Shown: positions 53,036 through 62,282 of the stretch, in pieces | Position numbering within the stretch: the first letter of the stretch is position 1 | How the letters are laid out: each line of letters starts with the position of its first letter | Assembly (NCBI RefSeq): GCF_042680605.1 | Contig: NZ_JBHUEE010000008.1 | Coordinates: 186,001 to 250,000 of the forward strand | Origin: Allobogoriella deserti | Lineage (GTDB): Bacteria; Actinomycetota; Actinomycetes; Actinomycetales; Actinomycetaceae | Reading direction: 5' to 3' | Length of the DNA stretch: 64,000 nucleotides | Program-made: the position numbers and the translations under genes | The notes under the pieces: model-generated | What the model was told of the DNA's origin: nothing | What the model saw: only the letters and a program-made list of their open reading frames with translations | Databases searched by the model: none

Positions 53036-54550
53036 ATGAGCGATGAGGCCTACCAGACGATCGCGCTGGTCATCTACTTCGCGGCCATGCTGGCCATCGG
53101 GATGTCGTTCCTGCGGAAGAACCGCAGCCTCGACGAGTACATGCTCGGCGGCCGGGGACTTCCCACGCCCGTCGCGGCGCTCAGTGCCGGCGCCTCGGAC
53201 ATGTCCGGATGGCTGCTGCTCGGGCTACCCGGCGCCATCTATCTCACCGGTCTCGCCGAGGCGTGGATCGCCATCGGGCTGACCATCGGGGCCTGGCTCA
53301 ACTGGACCTTCGTGGCCCCGCGGCTGCGGGTCTACACCCAGGTCTCGCGGAACTCCATCACCATCCCGAGCTTCCTGGAGAACCGGCTACGGGACCGCTC
53401 GCGCGTGCTGCGCATCGCCGCCGGACTGATCATCCTGGTCTTCTTCACGTTCTACGTCTCGTCCGGCATGGTCTCCGGAGGCGTGTTCTTCGCGACGTCG
53501 TTCGGCCTCGACTACCGACTGGGCATGCTGCTCGTCGCCGGCGTCACGGTGCTGTACACGCTGGGCGGCGGGTTCAAGGCGGCCAGTTACACCGACTTCG
53601 TCCAGGGCACCATCATGTTCCTCGCCCTGCTCGCCGTCCCGCTCGTCGGACTCTTCGTCGTCGGCGGTCCGGCGAGCGCGGTGGAGTCGATCCGTGAGGT
53701 CGATCCCGCGTTGCTGTCGTGGTTCAGTGCCGGGGCGATGGCGACGGTCTCCGCCCTCGCGTGGGGGCTGGGCTACTTCGGACAGCCGCACATCATCGTC
53801 CGGTTCATGGCGCTGCGCAGCGGTCAGGAGGCCAAGGCAGGCCGGCGCATCGGCATCGGGTGGATGATCTTCGCCGTCGCCGGCGCGGCGGCCACCGCAC
53901 TGGTGGGTGTGGCCTACATGCAGCAGAACGGGCGGCAGCTGGATGACCCGGAGACGGTCTTCCTCGTCCTGGGCCAGGTACTGTTCCACCCGCTCATCGC
54001 CGGGCTCATGCTCGCCGCCGTGCTCGCCGCCATCATGAGCACGATCTCCTCCCAGCTCATCGTGACCTCCTCCGCCCTGATCGAGGATCTGAGCAAGGTC
54101 ATGCTCGGTGAACGGCTGCCCGACCGAATCCAGGTCATGCTCGGACGGGCCGGCGTCCTGCTCGTCTCGGTGATCGCCGCGGCCATGGCGTGGACGCAGA
54201 ACGCGACCATCCTCGACCTCGTGGCATTCGCATGGGCGGGGTTCGGCGCCTCCTTCGGACCGGCCGTCCTCCTCGCGCTGTACTGGCGCCGGCTGACCAC
54301 GGCCGGCGCGCTGGTCGGCATGGTCGCCGGTGCGGTCACCGTCGGATGGTGGGGGCAGGCCGAGGGCGGCATCCTCGACCTGTACGAGATCGTGCCGGGA
54401 TTCCTCCTCAACACCGTCCTCGCCGTCGTCGTCTCGCGCCTCACGCACCGCGACCGGCCCGAGATCACCGGTGAGTTCGACGAGACCCAGCGCGCCCTGC
54501 GGACCGGCTCGGCCGTCAGACCTGCTGAGGAGCGGCCAGCCCCTGAGTGA
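53036..54550 (+). CDS. putP: Sodium/proline symporter (PutP-like, SSS family)
   Basis: This 504-residue membrane transporter has about 13 transmembrane helices. Family signatures are FLRKNRSLDEYMLGGRGL at the N-terminus, AGASDMSGWLLLGLPG (helix II), YTLGGGFKAASYTDFVQG and GYFGQPHIIVRFMALRS. They match PutP-type proline carriers better than other solute/sodium symporters. A polar Glu-rich tail ends the protein. The ATG follows GGGGAGGAGAGGA by about 10 bases. The end overlaps the convergent opcA gene by 35 bp. Confidence 0.88.
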   Translation: MSDEAYQTIALVIYFAAMLAIGMSFLRKNRSLDEYMLGGRGLPTPVAALSAGASDMSGWLLLGLPGAIYLTGLAEAWIAIGLTIGAWLNWTFVAPRLRVYTQVSRNSITIPSFLENRLRDRSRVLRIAAGLIILVFFTFYVSSGMVSGGVFFATSFGLDYRLGMLLVAGVTVLYTLGGGFKAASYTDFVQGTIMFLALLAVPLVGLFVVGGPASAVESIREVDPALLSWFSAGAMATVSALAWGLGYFGQPHIIVRFMALRSGQEAKAGRRIGIGWMIFAVAGAAATALVGVAYMQQNGRQLDDPETVFLVLGQVLFHPLIAGLMLAAVLAAIMSTISSQLIVTSSALIEDLSKVMLGERLPDRIQVMLGRAGVLLVSVIAAAMAWTQNATILDLVAFAWAGFGASFGPAVLLALYWRRLTTAGALVGMVAGAVTVGWWGQAEGGILDLYEIVPGFLLNTVLAVVVSRLTHRDRPEITGEFDETQRALRTGSAVRPAEERPAPE

Positions 54551-55439
54551 GGGCGCGCCCGTACGTCAGGTCCGGGTCGAGCCGGCGCAGTTCCTCCATC
54601 AGCGTGTTCTCGGTGTTGCGCCGGGGCAGGTTGACGGCCTGGTCCGGCCGGTCCGGCCGGATGAGCGTCGCCACGGTCGACCCCTCGGGCCGCTGCAGGC
54701 TGATGGGGCCGGAGGGCCGCTCCAGCACCACGCCGCGCATGCCGCCCTCGCCGCTGTACTCGACGGTGACGTGGCAGCCGATGGACACCCGCAGCCACGC
54801 GCCGAGCAACTCGACCGAGGGGTTGCCCTCAGCGCCGGTCACCATGGCGGCAGTGATCTCCTCCGCCGGAGACTCGTCCACGGCCGCCGCGAGCAGGGCC
54901 CGCCAGAGGGTGAGCGCGCCCCACGCGAGGTCGGTGTCCCCGGGGGTGTAGCCCGAGCGGAGCCGGTGGAGCGTCGCGATCGGGTCCGGGGTGCGGACCG
55001 ACTCGCTGATCCGGCGTTGGGCCATCGCACCGAGCGGGTCCTGCGCGGGTTTGTCCGGCGGCGTCGAGGGCCACCACGTCACGATGGGGGCGTCCGGCAG
55101 CAGCAGCGCCATGACGAGGCTTCCCGGGTCACGGCCCGCACCGCCCCGTGGGCGCAGCACCACGACCTCGGAGGCGCCGGCGTGCCCGCCCACGCGGATC
55201 TCCGCATCCAGGCCGGCCGGCCCCTCTTCCTCGTCGGGAAGCACCACGATGACGCGCATCGGGTGCTCGTGCGAGGCGCCGTTGGCGGTGCGGATGGCGC
55301 GTTCGCTGGCGGCCTCGTCATCCGGCCGGACGACGAGGGTCAGCACCCGGCCGAGCGCGACGGCGCCGCCCTCGTCCCGCAGCGAGACGAGCCGGGAGCC
55401 GACCTCCGCGGAGTTCGTGTTGCGCAGGGTGACGATCAT
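54516..55439 (-). CDS. opcA: Glucose-6-phosphate dehydrogenase assembly protein OpcA
   Basis: OpcA is needed for active glucose-6-phosphate dehydrogenase in actinobacteria and cyanobacteria. The 307-residue protein has the family blocks LRNTNSAEVGSRLV, VLTLVVRPDD, LLLPDAPIVTWWPSTPP and DLAWGALTLWRALLAA. It is the last gene of tkt-tal-pgi-zwf-opcA, 25 bases after zwf. Its final 35 bases overlap the convergent putP gene. The gene usually next in this operon, pgl for 6-phosphogluconolactonase, is not present here. Confidence 0.93.
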   Translation of the reverse strand: MIVTLRNTNSAEVGSRLVSLRDEGGAVALGRVLTLVVRPDDEAASERAIRTANGASHEHPMRVIVVLPDEEEGPAGLDAEIRVGGHAGASEVVVLRPRGGAGRDPGSLVMALLLPDAPIVTWWPSTPPDKPAQDPLGAMAQRRISESVRTPDPIATLHRLRSGYTPGDTDLAWGALTLWRALLAAAVDESPAEEITAAMVTGAEGNPSVELLGAWLRVSIGCHVTVEYSGEGGMRGVVLERPSGPISLQRPEGSTVATLIRPDRPDQAVNLPRRNTENTLMEELRRLDPDLTYGRALTQGLAAPQQV

Positions 55440-55464
55440 GGCGTTCCTTCTCTCCGTCCTGCGG

Positions 55465-56991
55465 TCACGGCCGGCGCCAGGTGCGCCCGTCGCGGGCCAG
55501 CATCCGGTCGGCCGAAGCCGGCCCCCACGAGCCCGGTGCGTACTGTTCCGGGCGGCCGCCCGCGGCCCAGTGGTCCAGCACCGGATCGAGGATCTTCCAC
55601 GACAGCTCCACCTCCCGCTGGCGCGGGAACAACGGCGGGTCGCCGAGCAGGACGTCGAGGATCAGGCGTTCGTACGCCTCGGGGGAGTCCTGGGTGAAAG
55701 CGTGGCCGTACCCGAAGTCCATCGTGACGTCACGGACCTCCATAGCGGTGCCCGGGACCTTGGCGCCGAAGCGGATGGTCACGCCCTCGTCCGGCTGGAC
55801 GCGGATGACCAGGGCGTTCTCGCCCAGCTCCTGCGTGGCGGTCATGTCGAAGGGCAGGTGCGGCGCCCGCTTGAACACCACGGCCACCTCGGTCACCCGG
55901 CGCCCGAGTCGCTTCCCGGTACGCAGGTAGAACGGCACACCGGCCCAGCGGCGAGTGTCGACATCCAGGCGCACCGCGGCGTACGACTCGGTCGTCGAGT
56001 CCGCCGAGATGCCGTCCTCCTCGAGGTACCCGCGCACTTCCTCGCCCCCCTGCCAGCCGGCGGCGTACTGGCCGCGCGCGGTGGCGGAGTCGAGGTCGTC
56101 GGGCAGGCGGACGGCGGAGAGGACCTTCTCCTTCTCGGCGCGCAGTGCGTCCGCATCGAAGGAGACGGGCTCCTCCATCGCCGTCAGCGCGAGGAGCTGC
56201 AAGAGGTGGTTCTGGATGACATCTCGGGCGGCACCGATCCCGTCGTAGTAGCCGGCCCGGGACCCGATCCCGATCGACTCCGCCATCGTGATCTGCACGT
56301 GGTCGACGTAGTTCGCGTTCCAGATCGGCTCGAACAGCTGGTTGGCGAACCGCAGCGCGAGAATGTTCTGGACCGTCTCCTTGCCCAGGTAGTGGTCGAT
56401 CCGGAAGACGTCGTCCGGTGGGAACACCTCGGAAACCACGGCGTCCAGCTCGCGCGCCGAGGCGAGGTTGTGCCCGAACGGCTTCTCGATGATCACGCGG
56501 CGCCACCGGTCCCCGTTCGAGCCGGACAGGCCCGAGCGGGCGAGCTGGCGCAATGTCAACGGGAAGACGTTCGGCGGCACCGAGAGGTAGAACGCGTGGT
56601 TGCCGCCGGTGCCGCGCTCCTCGTCCAGTGCCCGCACGGTCCGGGCGAGCTCGTCGAACGCCGCATCGTCGTCCAGCTCGCCCTGGACGAACCGGAAGCC
56701 GGAGGCCAGCTGCTCCCAGGCGCGTTCGTCGAACGGTGTGCGGGCGTTGGCGCGGACGGCGTCATGGACCACCTTGGCGAAATCCTCGTCCGACCACTCA
56801 CGACGTCCGAACCCGGTCAGGGCGAACGACGGGGGCAGCAGCCCACGGTTGGCGAGGTCGTAGATCGCCGGCATGAGCTTCTTCCGGGCGAGGTCGCCGG
56901 TGACCCCGAAGATCACCACGCCGGAAGGCCCGGCGATCCGCGGCAGCCGGCGGTCACTGGGGTCGCGCAGAGGGTTACCGAGCTCGCTCAC
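55465..56991 (-). CDS. zwf: Glucose-6-phosphate 1-dehydrogenase
   Basis: Zwf oxidises glucose-6-phosphate to 6-phosphogluconolactone with NADP, the entry to the oxidative pentose phosphate pathway. The 508-residue protein has the nucleotide motif IFGVTGDLARKKL and the active-site signature RIDHYLGKETVQN. VIIEKPFGHNL and FYLRTGKRL bind substrate. The GTG at 56991 overlaps the pgi stop by 4 bp and gives the usual short N-terminus; upstream codons in this frame lie within pgi. Confidence 0.96.
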   Translation of the reverse strand: MSELGNPLRDPSDRRLPRIAGPSGVVIFGVTGDLARKKLMPAIYDLANRGLLPPSFALTGFGRREWSDEDFAKVVHDAVRANARTPFDERAWEQLASGFRFVQGELDDDAAFDELARTVRALDEERGTGGNHAFYLSVPPNVFPLTLRQLARSGLSGSNGDRWRRVIIEKPFGHNLASARELDAVVSEVFPPDDVFRIDHYLGKETVQNILALRFANQLFEPIWNANYVDHVQITMAESIGIGSRAGYYDGIGAARDVIQNHLLQLLALTAMEEPVSFDADALRAEKEKVLSAVRLPDDLDSATARGQYAAGWQGGEEVRGYLEEDGISADSTTESYAAVRLDVDTRRWAGVPFYLRTGKRLGRRVTEVAVVFKRAPHLPFDMTATQELGENALVIRVQPDEGVTIRFGAKVPGTAMEVRDVTMDFGYGHAFTQDSPEAYERLILDVLLGDPPLFPRQREVELSWKILDPVLDHWAAGGRPEQYAPGSWGPASADRMLARDGRTWRRP

Positions 56992-58694
56992 GCCGCCGGC
57001 CCTGTCAGCACTCCCGCGAGCCAGGCGAGGGCGTCCTGGTCGGTCACGTGCAGTCGTAGCACCGGTCGGCCGAGCTCGGCGAGCACGCCGGCGTCCCCCC
57101 CGGCCTGCGCCGCGATCAGCGTGGCGAAGTCGAACTCGCGTCCCGGGACGTCGACGACGGCCGACGGCGTCCCCGTGATCTGCAGGAACGCGCCGACGCA
57201 CGGGCCGCCCTTGTGGTACTGCCCGGTCGAGTGGAGGAACCGCGGTCCCCACCCGAAGGTCACCGGCCGGCCCGTGCGCCGGGCGAGCCCGGGACGGACG
57301 CCGGCCAGCAGGGTCGAGGCCGGCCCCTCCCGGTCCAGGTACGCCATGACAGCCAGGTAGCCACGGTCGCCGTCCAGTTCATCCAGGAGGGCCTGGACCG
57401 CCTCGGCGACGGACGTGGCCCCTGCCGCCGGTCCGGACGAGGTCCGGACCTCGACGCCGGAATCGGTGAAGGCAGGCGGTTCGGGAGTCGGGGTCGACTC
57501 CAGCAGGCCGCGCGCCGCCGCCTTGGCGGACTCGACGTCGGGCTGGTCGAACGGGTTGATCCCGAGCAGCTGCCCGGCGACGGCCACGGCGTGCTCCCAC
57601 AGCAGGAAGACCCCGCCGAGGGCGCCGGCAACCGTGACCTCGGTGCTCTGGCCACCGGATTCGTCCGGCTGACCGTCCTCGGGCTCGTCGGTCAGCGCCG
57701 TGAGCAGGACGGGCAGGACGTCGCTCGCCACCGGCTCGGCCAGTTCCGGCGCGCCCGGGTCGGCGACGACCGGCAGCAGTCCGGTCTGGTCCTTACCGGT
57801 CGACTCGGCGATGAGCTGCTCGGCCCAGTCACCGAGGTGGAACAGGCCGGATCCGGCGTCGGAGATGACGATCTTGTCTCGCAGCGGCGAGGTGCCGGCC
57901 AAGGCCGCGCCGAGCACCAGGGCGGGATTGGCCTCGGTGTCCTCGGCGAAGACGTCGGCGACGGCGGCAGCCTCGTCCAGCAGCTCCTCGACGTCCACGC
58001 CGGCGAGGGCGGCCGGCACCAGGCCGAACGCGGTCAACGCCGAGAAGCGTCCGCCGACGTTCGGGTCCGCCTCGAACACGGCACGGTAGCCCGCCTCCTG
58101 CGCAGCCTGCTGGAGGGGCGAGCCCGGGTCGGTCACGACGACGATCCGGCTCGCCGGATCGATACCGGCTGCCGTGAACGCCGCCTCGAAGGCGCGGCGC
58201 TGGGAGTCGGTCTCCACCGTCGACCCGGACTTGGAGGACACGACCACGACGGTCGCGGCCAGGTCGCCGTCGAGCGCGCGCTGGATCTGATCCGGGTGGG
58301 TGGCGTCGAGCACGACGAGCTGGGCCCCCGCCGTCCCGGAGACGACCTCCGGCGCGAGCGAGGAACCACCCATGCCGCACAGCACCACCCGGTCGATGCC
58401 TTCGGCGGCGAGCTCGGCGCGGAGTTCCCGCAGCGGTTCGACGAGGTCCCGGGAGGTCTCGTGCAGCCGGGTCCACCCCAGACGGACGGCGGCCTCGGAC
58501 TCGGCCGCCGGTCCCCACACGGTGGGATCCTGGCGGCTGATCCGTCCGGCGACGCCGTGCTCGACGAGGCGGGGCAGCTGCTCCGCGACCGCCCGGGCGG
58601 CGTCGCCGGTGGCGCTGACCTCGACGAGGGCGCCACCGGCCGGGCCGGCCCAAGCGACGGTGGCGGCTCCGGTGGCCGGGTTCTGCTCGCTCAC
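56988..58694 (-). CDS. pgi: Glucose-6-phosphate isomerase
   Basis: Pgi interconverts glucose-6-phosphate and fructose-6-phosphate. The 568-residue protein contains two SIS halves with LCGMGGSSLAPEV, VVSSKSGSTVET and EADPNVGGRFSALTAFG, and the C-terminal QYHKGGP lysine loop. It belongs to the divergent actinobacterial type found inside the tkt-tal-pgi-zwf operon. Translation from GTG at 58694 overlaps the tal stop by 4 bp. Confidence 0.93.
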   Translation of the reverse strand: MSEQNPATGAATVAWAGPAGGALVEVSATGDAARAVAEQLPRLVEHGVAGRISRQDPTVWGPAAESEAAVRLGWTRLHETSRDLVEPLRELRAELAAEGIDRVVLCGMGGSSLAPEVVSGTAGAQLVVLDATHPDQIQRALDGDLAATVVVVSSKSGSTVETDSQRRAFEAAFTAAGIDPASRIVVVTDPGSPLQQAAQEAGYRAVFEADPNVGGRFSALTAFGLVPAALAGVDVEELLDEAAAVADVFAEDTEANPALVLGAALAGTSPLRDKIVISDAGSGLFHLGDWAEQLIAESTGKDQTGLLPVVADPGAPELAEPVASDVLPVLLTALTDEPEDGQPDESGGQSTEVTVAGALGGVFLLWEHAVAVAGQLLGINPFDQPDVESAKAAARGLLESTPTPEPPAFTDSGVEVRTSSGPAAGATSVAEAVQALLDELDGDRGYLAVMAYLDREGPASTLLAGVRPGLARRTGRPVTFGWGPRFLHSTGQYHKGGPCVGAFLQITGTPSAVVDVPGREFDFATLIAAQAGGDAGVLAELGRPVLRLHVTDQDALAWLAGVLTGPAA

Positions 58695-59821
58695 GCCGTC
58701 GCCCCGGCGGTCGTGTCGTCCAGGGCGGAGCGCACGGTCTGCAGCAGCTCGTCCCAGCTGACCTCGAACTTCTCGACGCCCTCGCGCTCGAGTTGATCGG
58801 TGACCTCGACGTAGGGCACGCCCATCCGCTCGAGGTCGTCGAGGATCTTCCGGGACTCGGCGTAGGTGCCGTGCACGGTGTCCCCGGGCACCTCGGCGTG
58901 ATTGGCGGCGGCGTCGAGAGTCTTGCCCGGCATCGTGTTGACCACCCGGCCGACGATGAGGCCGTCGACGTACATGGTGTCGGAGTAAGAGGGATCCTTC
59001 ACACCGGTCGAGGCCCAGAGCGGACGCTGGGGGTGGGCGCCGAGGGACGCGAGCTCCTCCCAGCGCGGCGTCGCAAAGATCTCCTCGAACGCCTGGTAGG
59101 CGAGTCGGGCGTTGGCGATGCCGGCCTTGCCCTTGAGCGCCGCGGCCGCATCGGTGCCGATCGCGTCGAGGCGCTTGTCGATCTCGCTGTCGACGCGGGA
59201 GACGAAGAACGACGCGACCGACCGGATGGTCGACAGGTCGATCCCGGCGGCGTGCGCACGCTCGAGACCGTCGAGGTAGGCGTTGGCCACGGCGCGGTAC
59301 CGGTCGAGGGAGAAGATCAGTGTGACGTTGACGCTGATGCCCTCGCCGATGGCGCGGGTGATCGCCGGCAGGCCCTCCTGGGTCGCGGGGATCTTGACGA
59401 AGAGGTTCGGCCGGTCGACGGTCTCCCAGAGCAGCCGCGCCGCCTCCAGGGTCTTCTCGGTGTCGTGCGCCAATCGCGGGTCGACCTCGATCGAGACGCG
59501 CCCGTCCTCGCCGTTCGTCGCCCGGTACACGTCGGAGAACAGGTCGCAGGCCTCGCGGACGTCGTCCGTGGTGATGGCCAGCACCGCGTCGTCGACGCCG
59601 GCGCCGTCCTCGGTCAGGGTCGCGAGCTGCTCGTCGTAGGCGTTGCCCTTGCTGAGCGCGCTGGCGAAGATGGTCGGGTTCGTGGTCACGCCGACGACGT
59701 GCTTGTCGTCGATGAGGCTCTTCAGGCCACCGTCCCGGAGATTCTCGCGGGACAGGTCGTCCAGCCAGATCGAGACGCCGAGCTCACTGAGCCGACCGAG
59801 CCGGTCGGTGTTCTCACTCAT
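58691..59821 (-). CDS. tal: Transaldolase
   Basis: Transaldolase moves a dihydroxyacetone unit between sugar phosphates. The 376-residue protein begins LSELGVSIWLDDLSRE and has VVGVTTNPTIFASAL, the Schiff-base lysine in LFVKIPAT, SVNVTLIFSLDRY and PLWASTGVKDP. The ATG at 59821 is chosen because AGGAGC lies five bases upstream; the in-frame ATG at 59845 adds eight residues and lacks such a site. A bulged hairpin separates it from tkt. Confidence 0.95.
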   Translation of the reverse strand: MSENTDRLGRLSELGVSIWLDDLSRENLRDGGLKSLIDDKHVVGVTTNPTIFASALSKGNAYDEQLATLTEDGAGVDDAVLAITTDDVREACDLFSDVYRATNGEDGRVSIEVDPRLAHDTEKTLEAARLLWETVDRPNLFVKIPATQEGLPAITRAIGEGISVNVTLIFSLDRYRAVANAYLDGLERAHAAGIDLSTIRSVASFFVSRVDSEIDKRLDAIGTDAAAALKGKAGIANARLAYQAFEEIFATPRWEELASLGAHPQRPLWASTGVKDPSYSDTMYVDGLIVGRVVNTMPGKTLDAAANHAEVPGDTVHGTYAESRKILDDLERMGVPYVEVTDQLEREGVEKFEVSWDELLQTVRSALDDTTAGATA

Positions 59822-59860
59822 CGTTGCTCCTAGGTCGCTGCTCATACATGAAGGTCAGCG

Positions 59861-59909
59861 CGCACGAGACCGCCGGTGTTCCCACTGGGGTGGGCGGCGG
59901 TCTCGTGCG
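59861..59909 (-). terminator. Long bulged hairpin between tkt and tal
   Basis: CGCACGAGACCGCCG (59861-59875) pairs perfectly over 15 bases with CGGCGGTCTCGTGCG (59895-59909). Inside, CCCAC (59881-59885) pairs with GTGGG (59890-59894), leaving a five-base bulge and a TGGG loop. It begins 44 bases after the tkt stop and has no T-run. It may partly terminate tkt mRNA or set relative tkt and tal levels by processing. Confidence 0.65.
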
Positions 59910-59952
59910 TCATGTCTGACCCTTCCGGTCCTGCGTGGCGTGCGTGGGCCTC

Positions 59953-62142
59953 CTACTTGGGCAGGTCGCCGGTGCCGGCCTGGGTCGGAGCCTGTCCGCC
60001 GCTCGGCGGCTCGTCGCCCCGCGCCGCGGCGATGGACTCCTTGGCCGCGGCGGCCACGGCCTCGGCGGTGATGCCGAACTTCTCGTAGATCACCTTGTAG
60101 TCGGCGGAGGCGCCGTAGTGCTCGAGCGAAACGGCACGGCCGGCGTCTCCGATCAGGTGGTGCCAGCTCATCGCGATGCCGGCCTCGACGGCCACGCGGG
60201 CACGCACCGAGGAGGGCAGGACCTCTTCGCGGTAGGCCGCGTCCTGCTCGTCGAACCACTCCTGGCTCGGCACGGAGATCACGCGCGCCTGAATGCCTTC
60301 GCCGGCGAGCTGCTCGCGGGCCGCCAGGGCCAGCTGCACCTCGGAACCGGTGGCGAGCAGGAGGACGTCGGGAGCCGACCCCGCCGCCTCGGCCAGCACG
60401 TACGCACCCCGCAGGGTTCCCTCGGCCGCGGCCAGATTCTCGCCGTCGGCCGGTCCGTCCCCGCGCTCGGGGTTGGGCACGTTCTGGCGGGTGAGGATGA
60501 TGCCCGCCGGCCGGTCGGACCGCTCGAGGATGCCGCGCCAGGCGTAAGCCGTCTCGGCGGCGTCGGCCGGACGGACCACGTCCAGGCCGGGGATGGCGCG
60601 CAGCGCGGTGAGGTGCTCGACGGGCTGGTGCGTCGGACCGTCCTCACCGAGCCCGATCGAGTCGTGCGTCCACACGAAGGTCGACGGCGCGCCCATGAGC
60701 GCCGCCAGACGCACGGCGGCGCGCATGTAGTCGGAGAACGTGAGGAACGTGCCGCCGTAGGGGCGAGTCAGGCCATGCAGGGCGATGCCGTTCAGGATGG
60801 CGCCCATGCCGTGCTCCCGGACGCCGAAATGCAGAGTGCGGCCGTACTCGTTGCCGGGGAACATCTTCGACGAGCGGGCCACCGGCAGGAAGGACTGCTG
60901 GCCGTCCATCGTCGTGTTGTTGGACCCGGCGAGGTCGGCGGAGCCGCCCCACAGTTCGGGAAGGGTGTCGGCGAGCGCGGACAGCACGGCGCCGGAGGCC
61001 TTACGGGTGGAGACGTCCTTGCCGGCCTCGAAGGTCGGAAGTGCCTCGGCCCAGTTCTCCGGCAGCTTGCGCTCCCGGAGCCGGTCCAGCAGGGCGGCTC
61101 CGTCCGGGTTGGCGGTCCGCCAGGCGTCGTAGGCGCGATCCCACTCGGCGTGGGCGGCGGCCGCACGCTCGCGGGCGTTGTTCCGCGTGTGTTCGATGAC
61201 CTCGGGGGCGACCTCGAAGGTCTTGTCGGGGTCGAAGCCGAGGACCTTCTTCGTGGCGGCGACCTCCTCCTCGCCCAGAGCGGAGCCGTGGGCGGCGCCG
61301 GTGTTCTGCTTGGTGGGGGCGGGCCACCCGATGATGGTGCGCAGCGAGATGATCGAGGGCTTGCCCGTCTCGGCCTTGGCCGCCTCGATGGCGGCGTACA
61401 GGCCTTCGACGTCCTCGACGTACTCGGTGCCGCCGTTCGTCCAGTCCACCTTCTGGGTGTGCCAGCCGTAGGCCTCGTACCGCGCTAGCACGTCCTCGGT
61501 GAAAGCGATGTTCGTGTCGTCCTCGATGGAGATCTTGTTGTCGTCGTAGATGACGACGAGGTTGCCGAGCTCCTGGACGCCGGCCAGGGAGGAGGCCTCG
61601 GAGGCCACTCCTTCCTGCAGGTCGCCGTCGGAGGCGATGACGTAGATGTGGTGGTCGAACGGGCTGGTGCCGGCGGCGGCGTCGGGGTCGAGCAGGCCCC
61701 GCTCACGCCGGGACGCGTACGCCATCCCGACGGCCGAGGACAGTCCCTGGCCGAGCGGGCCGGTGGTGATCTCCACGCCCTTCGTGTGCCGGTACTCGGG
61801 GTGGCCGGGGGTCTTCGAACCCCAGGTGCGCAACGCCTTGATGTCCTCCAGCTCCATGTCCATCCCGGCCAGGTAGAGCTGGATGTACTGGGTCAGCGAG
61901 GAGTGGCCGGCGGAGAGGACGAAGCGGTCCCGGCCGAGCCACTGGTCGTCGACCGGGTCGAGCTTCATCACGCGCTGGTAGAGCAGGTAGGCCGCCGGGG
62001 CGAGGGCCATGGCCGTGCCCGGATGGCCGCTGCCGATCTTCTGGACGGCGTCGGCGGCAAGCACCCTGACGGTGTCCACCGCCCGCTGGTCCAGATCGGT
62101 CCACGTCAGGGGAGTGGTGGTGGCGGACGTCGGTGCGTTCAC
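59953..62142 (-). CDS. tkt: Transketolase
   Basis: Transketolase transfers two-carbon units with thiamine diphosphate. The 729-residue protein has KIGSGHPGTAMALAPAAYLL, the cofactor-binding ASDGDLQEGVASEAS with YDDNKISIEDDT, and the pyrimidine-domain glutamate in FGVREHGMGAILNGIALHG. Start GTG at 62142 has GAGG four bases upstream; an ATG ten codons earlier is possible. It is the first gene of the minus-strand operon and is divergent from ctaB, a conserved actinobacterial arrangement. The C-terminus carries a short polar extension. Confidence 0.96.
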   Translation of the reverse strand: MNAPTSATTTPLTWTDLDQRAVDTVRVLAADAVQKIGSGHPGTAMALAPAAYLLYQRVMKLDPVDDQWLGRDRFVLSAGHSSLTQYIQLYLAGMDMELEDIKALRTWGSKTPGHPEYRHTKGVEITTGPLGQGLSSAVGMAYASRRERGLLDPDAAAGTSPFDHHIYVIASDGDLQEGVASEASSLAGVQELGNLVVIYDDNKISIEDDTNIAFTEDVLARYEAYGWHTQKVDWTNGGTEYVEDVEGLYAAIEAAKAETGKPSIISLRTIIGWPAPTKQNTGAAHGSALGEEEVAATKKVLGFDPDKTFEVAPEVIEHTRNNARERAAAAHAEWDRAYDAWRTANPDGAALLDRLRERKLPENWAEALPTFEAGKDVSTRKASGAVLSALADTLPELWGGSADLAGSNNTTMDGQQSFLPVARSSKMFPGNEYGRTLHFGVREHGMGAILNGIALHGLTRPYGGTFLTFSDYMRAAVRLAALMGAPSTFVWTHDSIGLGEDGPTHQPVEHLTALRAIPGLDVVRPADAAETAYAWRGILERSDRPAGIILTRQNVPNPERGDGPADGENLAAAEGTLRGAYVLAEAAGSAPDVLLLATGSEVQLALAAREQLAGEGIQARVISVPSQEWFDEQDAAYREEVLPSSVRARVAVEAGIAMSWHHLIGDAGRAVSLEHYGASADYKVIYEKFGITAEAVAAAAKESIAAARGDEPPSGGQAPTQAGTGDLPK

Positions 62143-62270
62143 AGATCCTCTTTCCTTGTCCGGACCGGGCATGCTGATCTCGCCCGCGACTCTACCGGCG
62201 CGTGACCAACCTGACCGTTCGAGTCCGCACTTCGCGACGCCTCGGACGGGTACGGACGATCCCTGGCACG

Positions 62271-62276
62271 TAGACT
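62271..62276 (+). promoter_or_regulatory. Putative -10 of a leaderless ctaB promoter (TAGACT)
   Basis: TAGACT matches TANNNT and ends exactly six bases before the ctaB GTG at 62283. No ribosome binding site precedes the start. It lies in the 140-base gap between the divergent tkt and ctaB starts. Confidence 0.5.
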
Positions 62277-62282
62277 CGTGCC

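Noticed and set aside
59822..59845. Upstream ATG of tal at 59845
   Set aside because: It adds eight residues outside the family start and lacks a ribosome binding site, whereas the ATG at 59821 has AGGAGC at good spacing.
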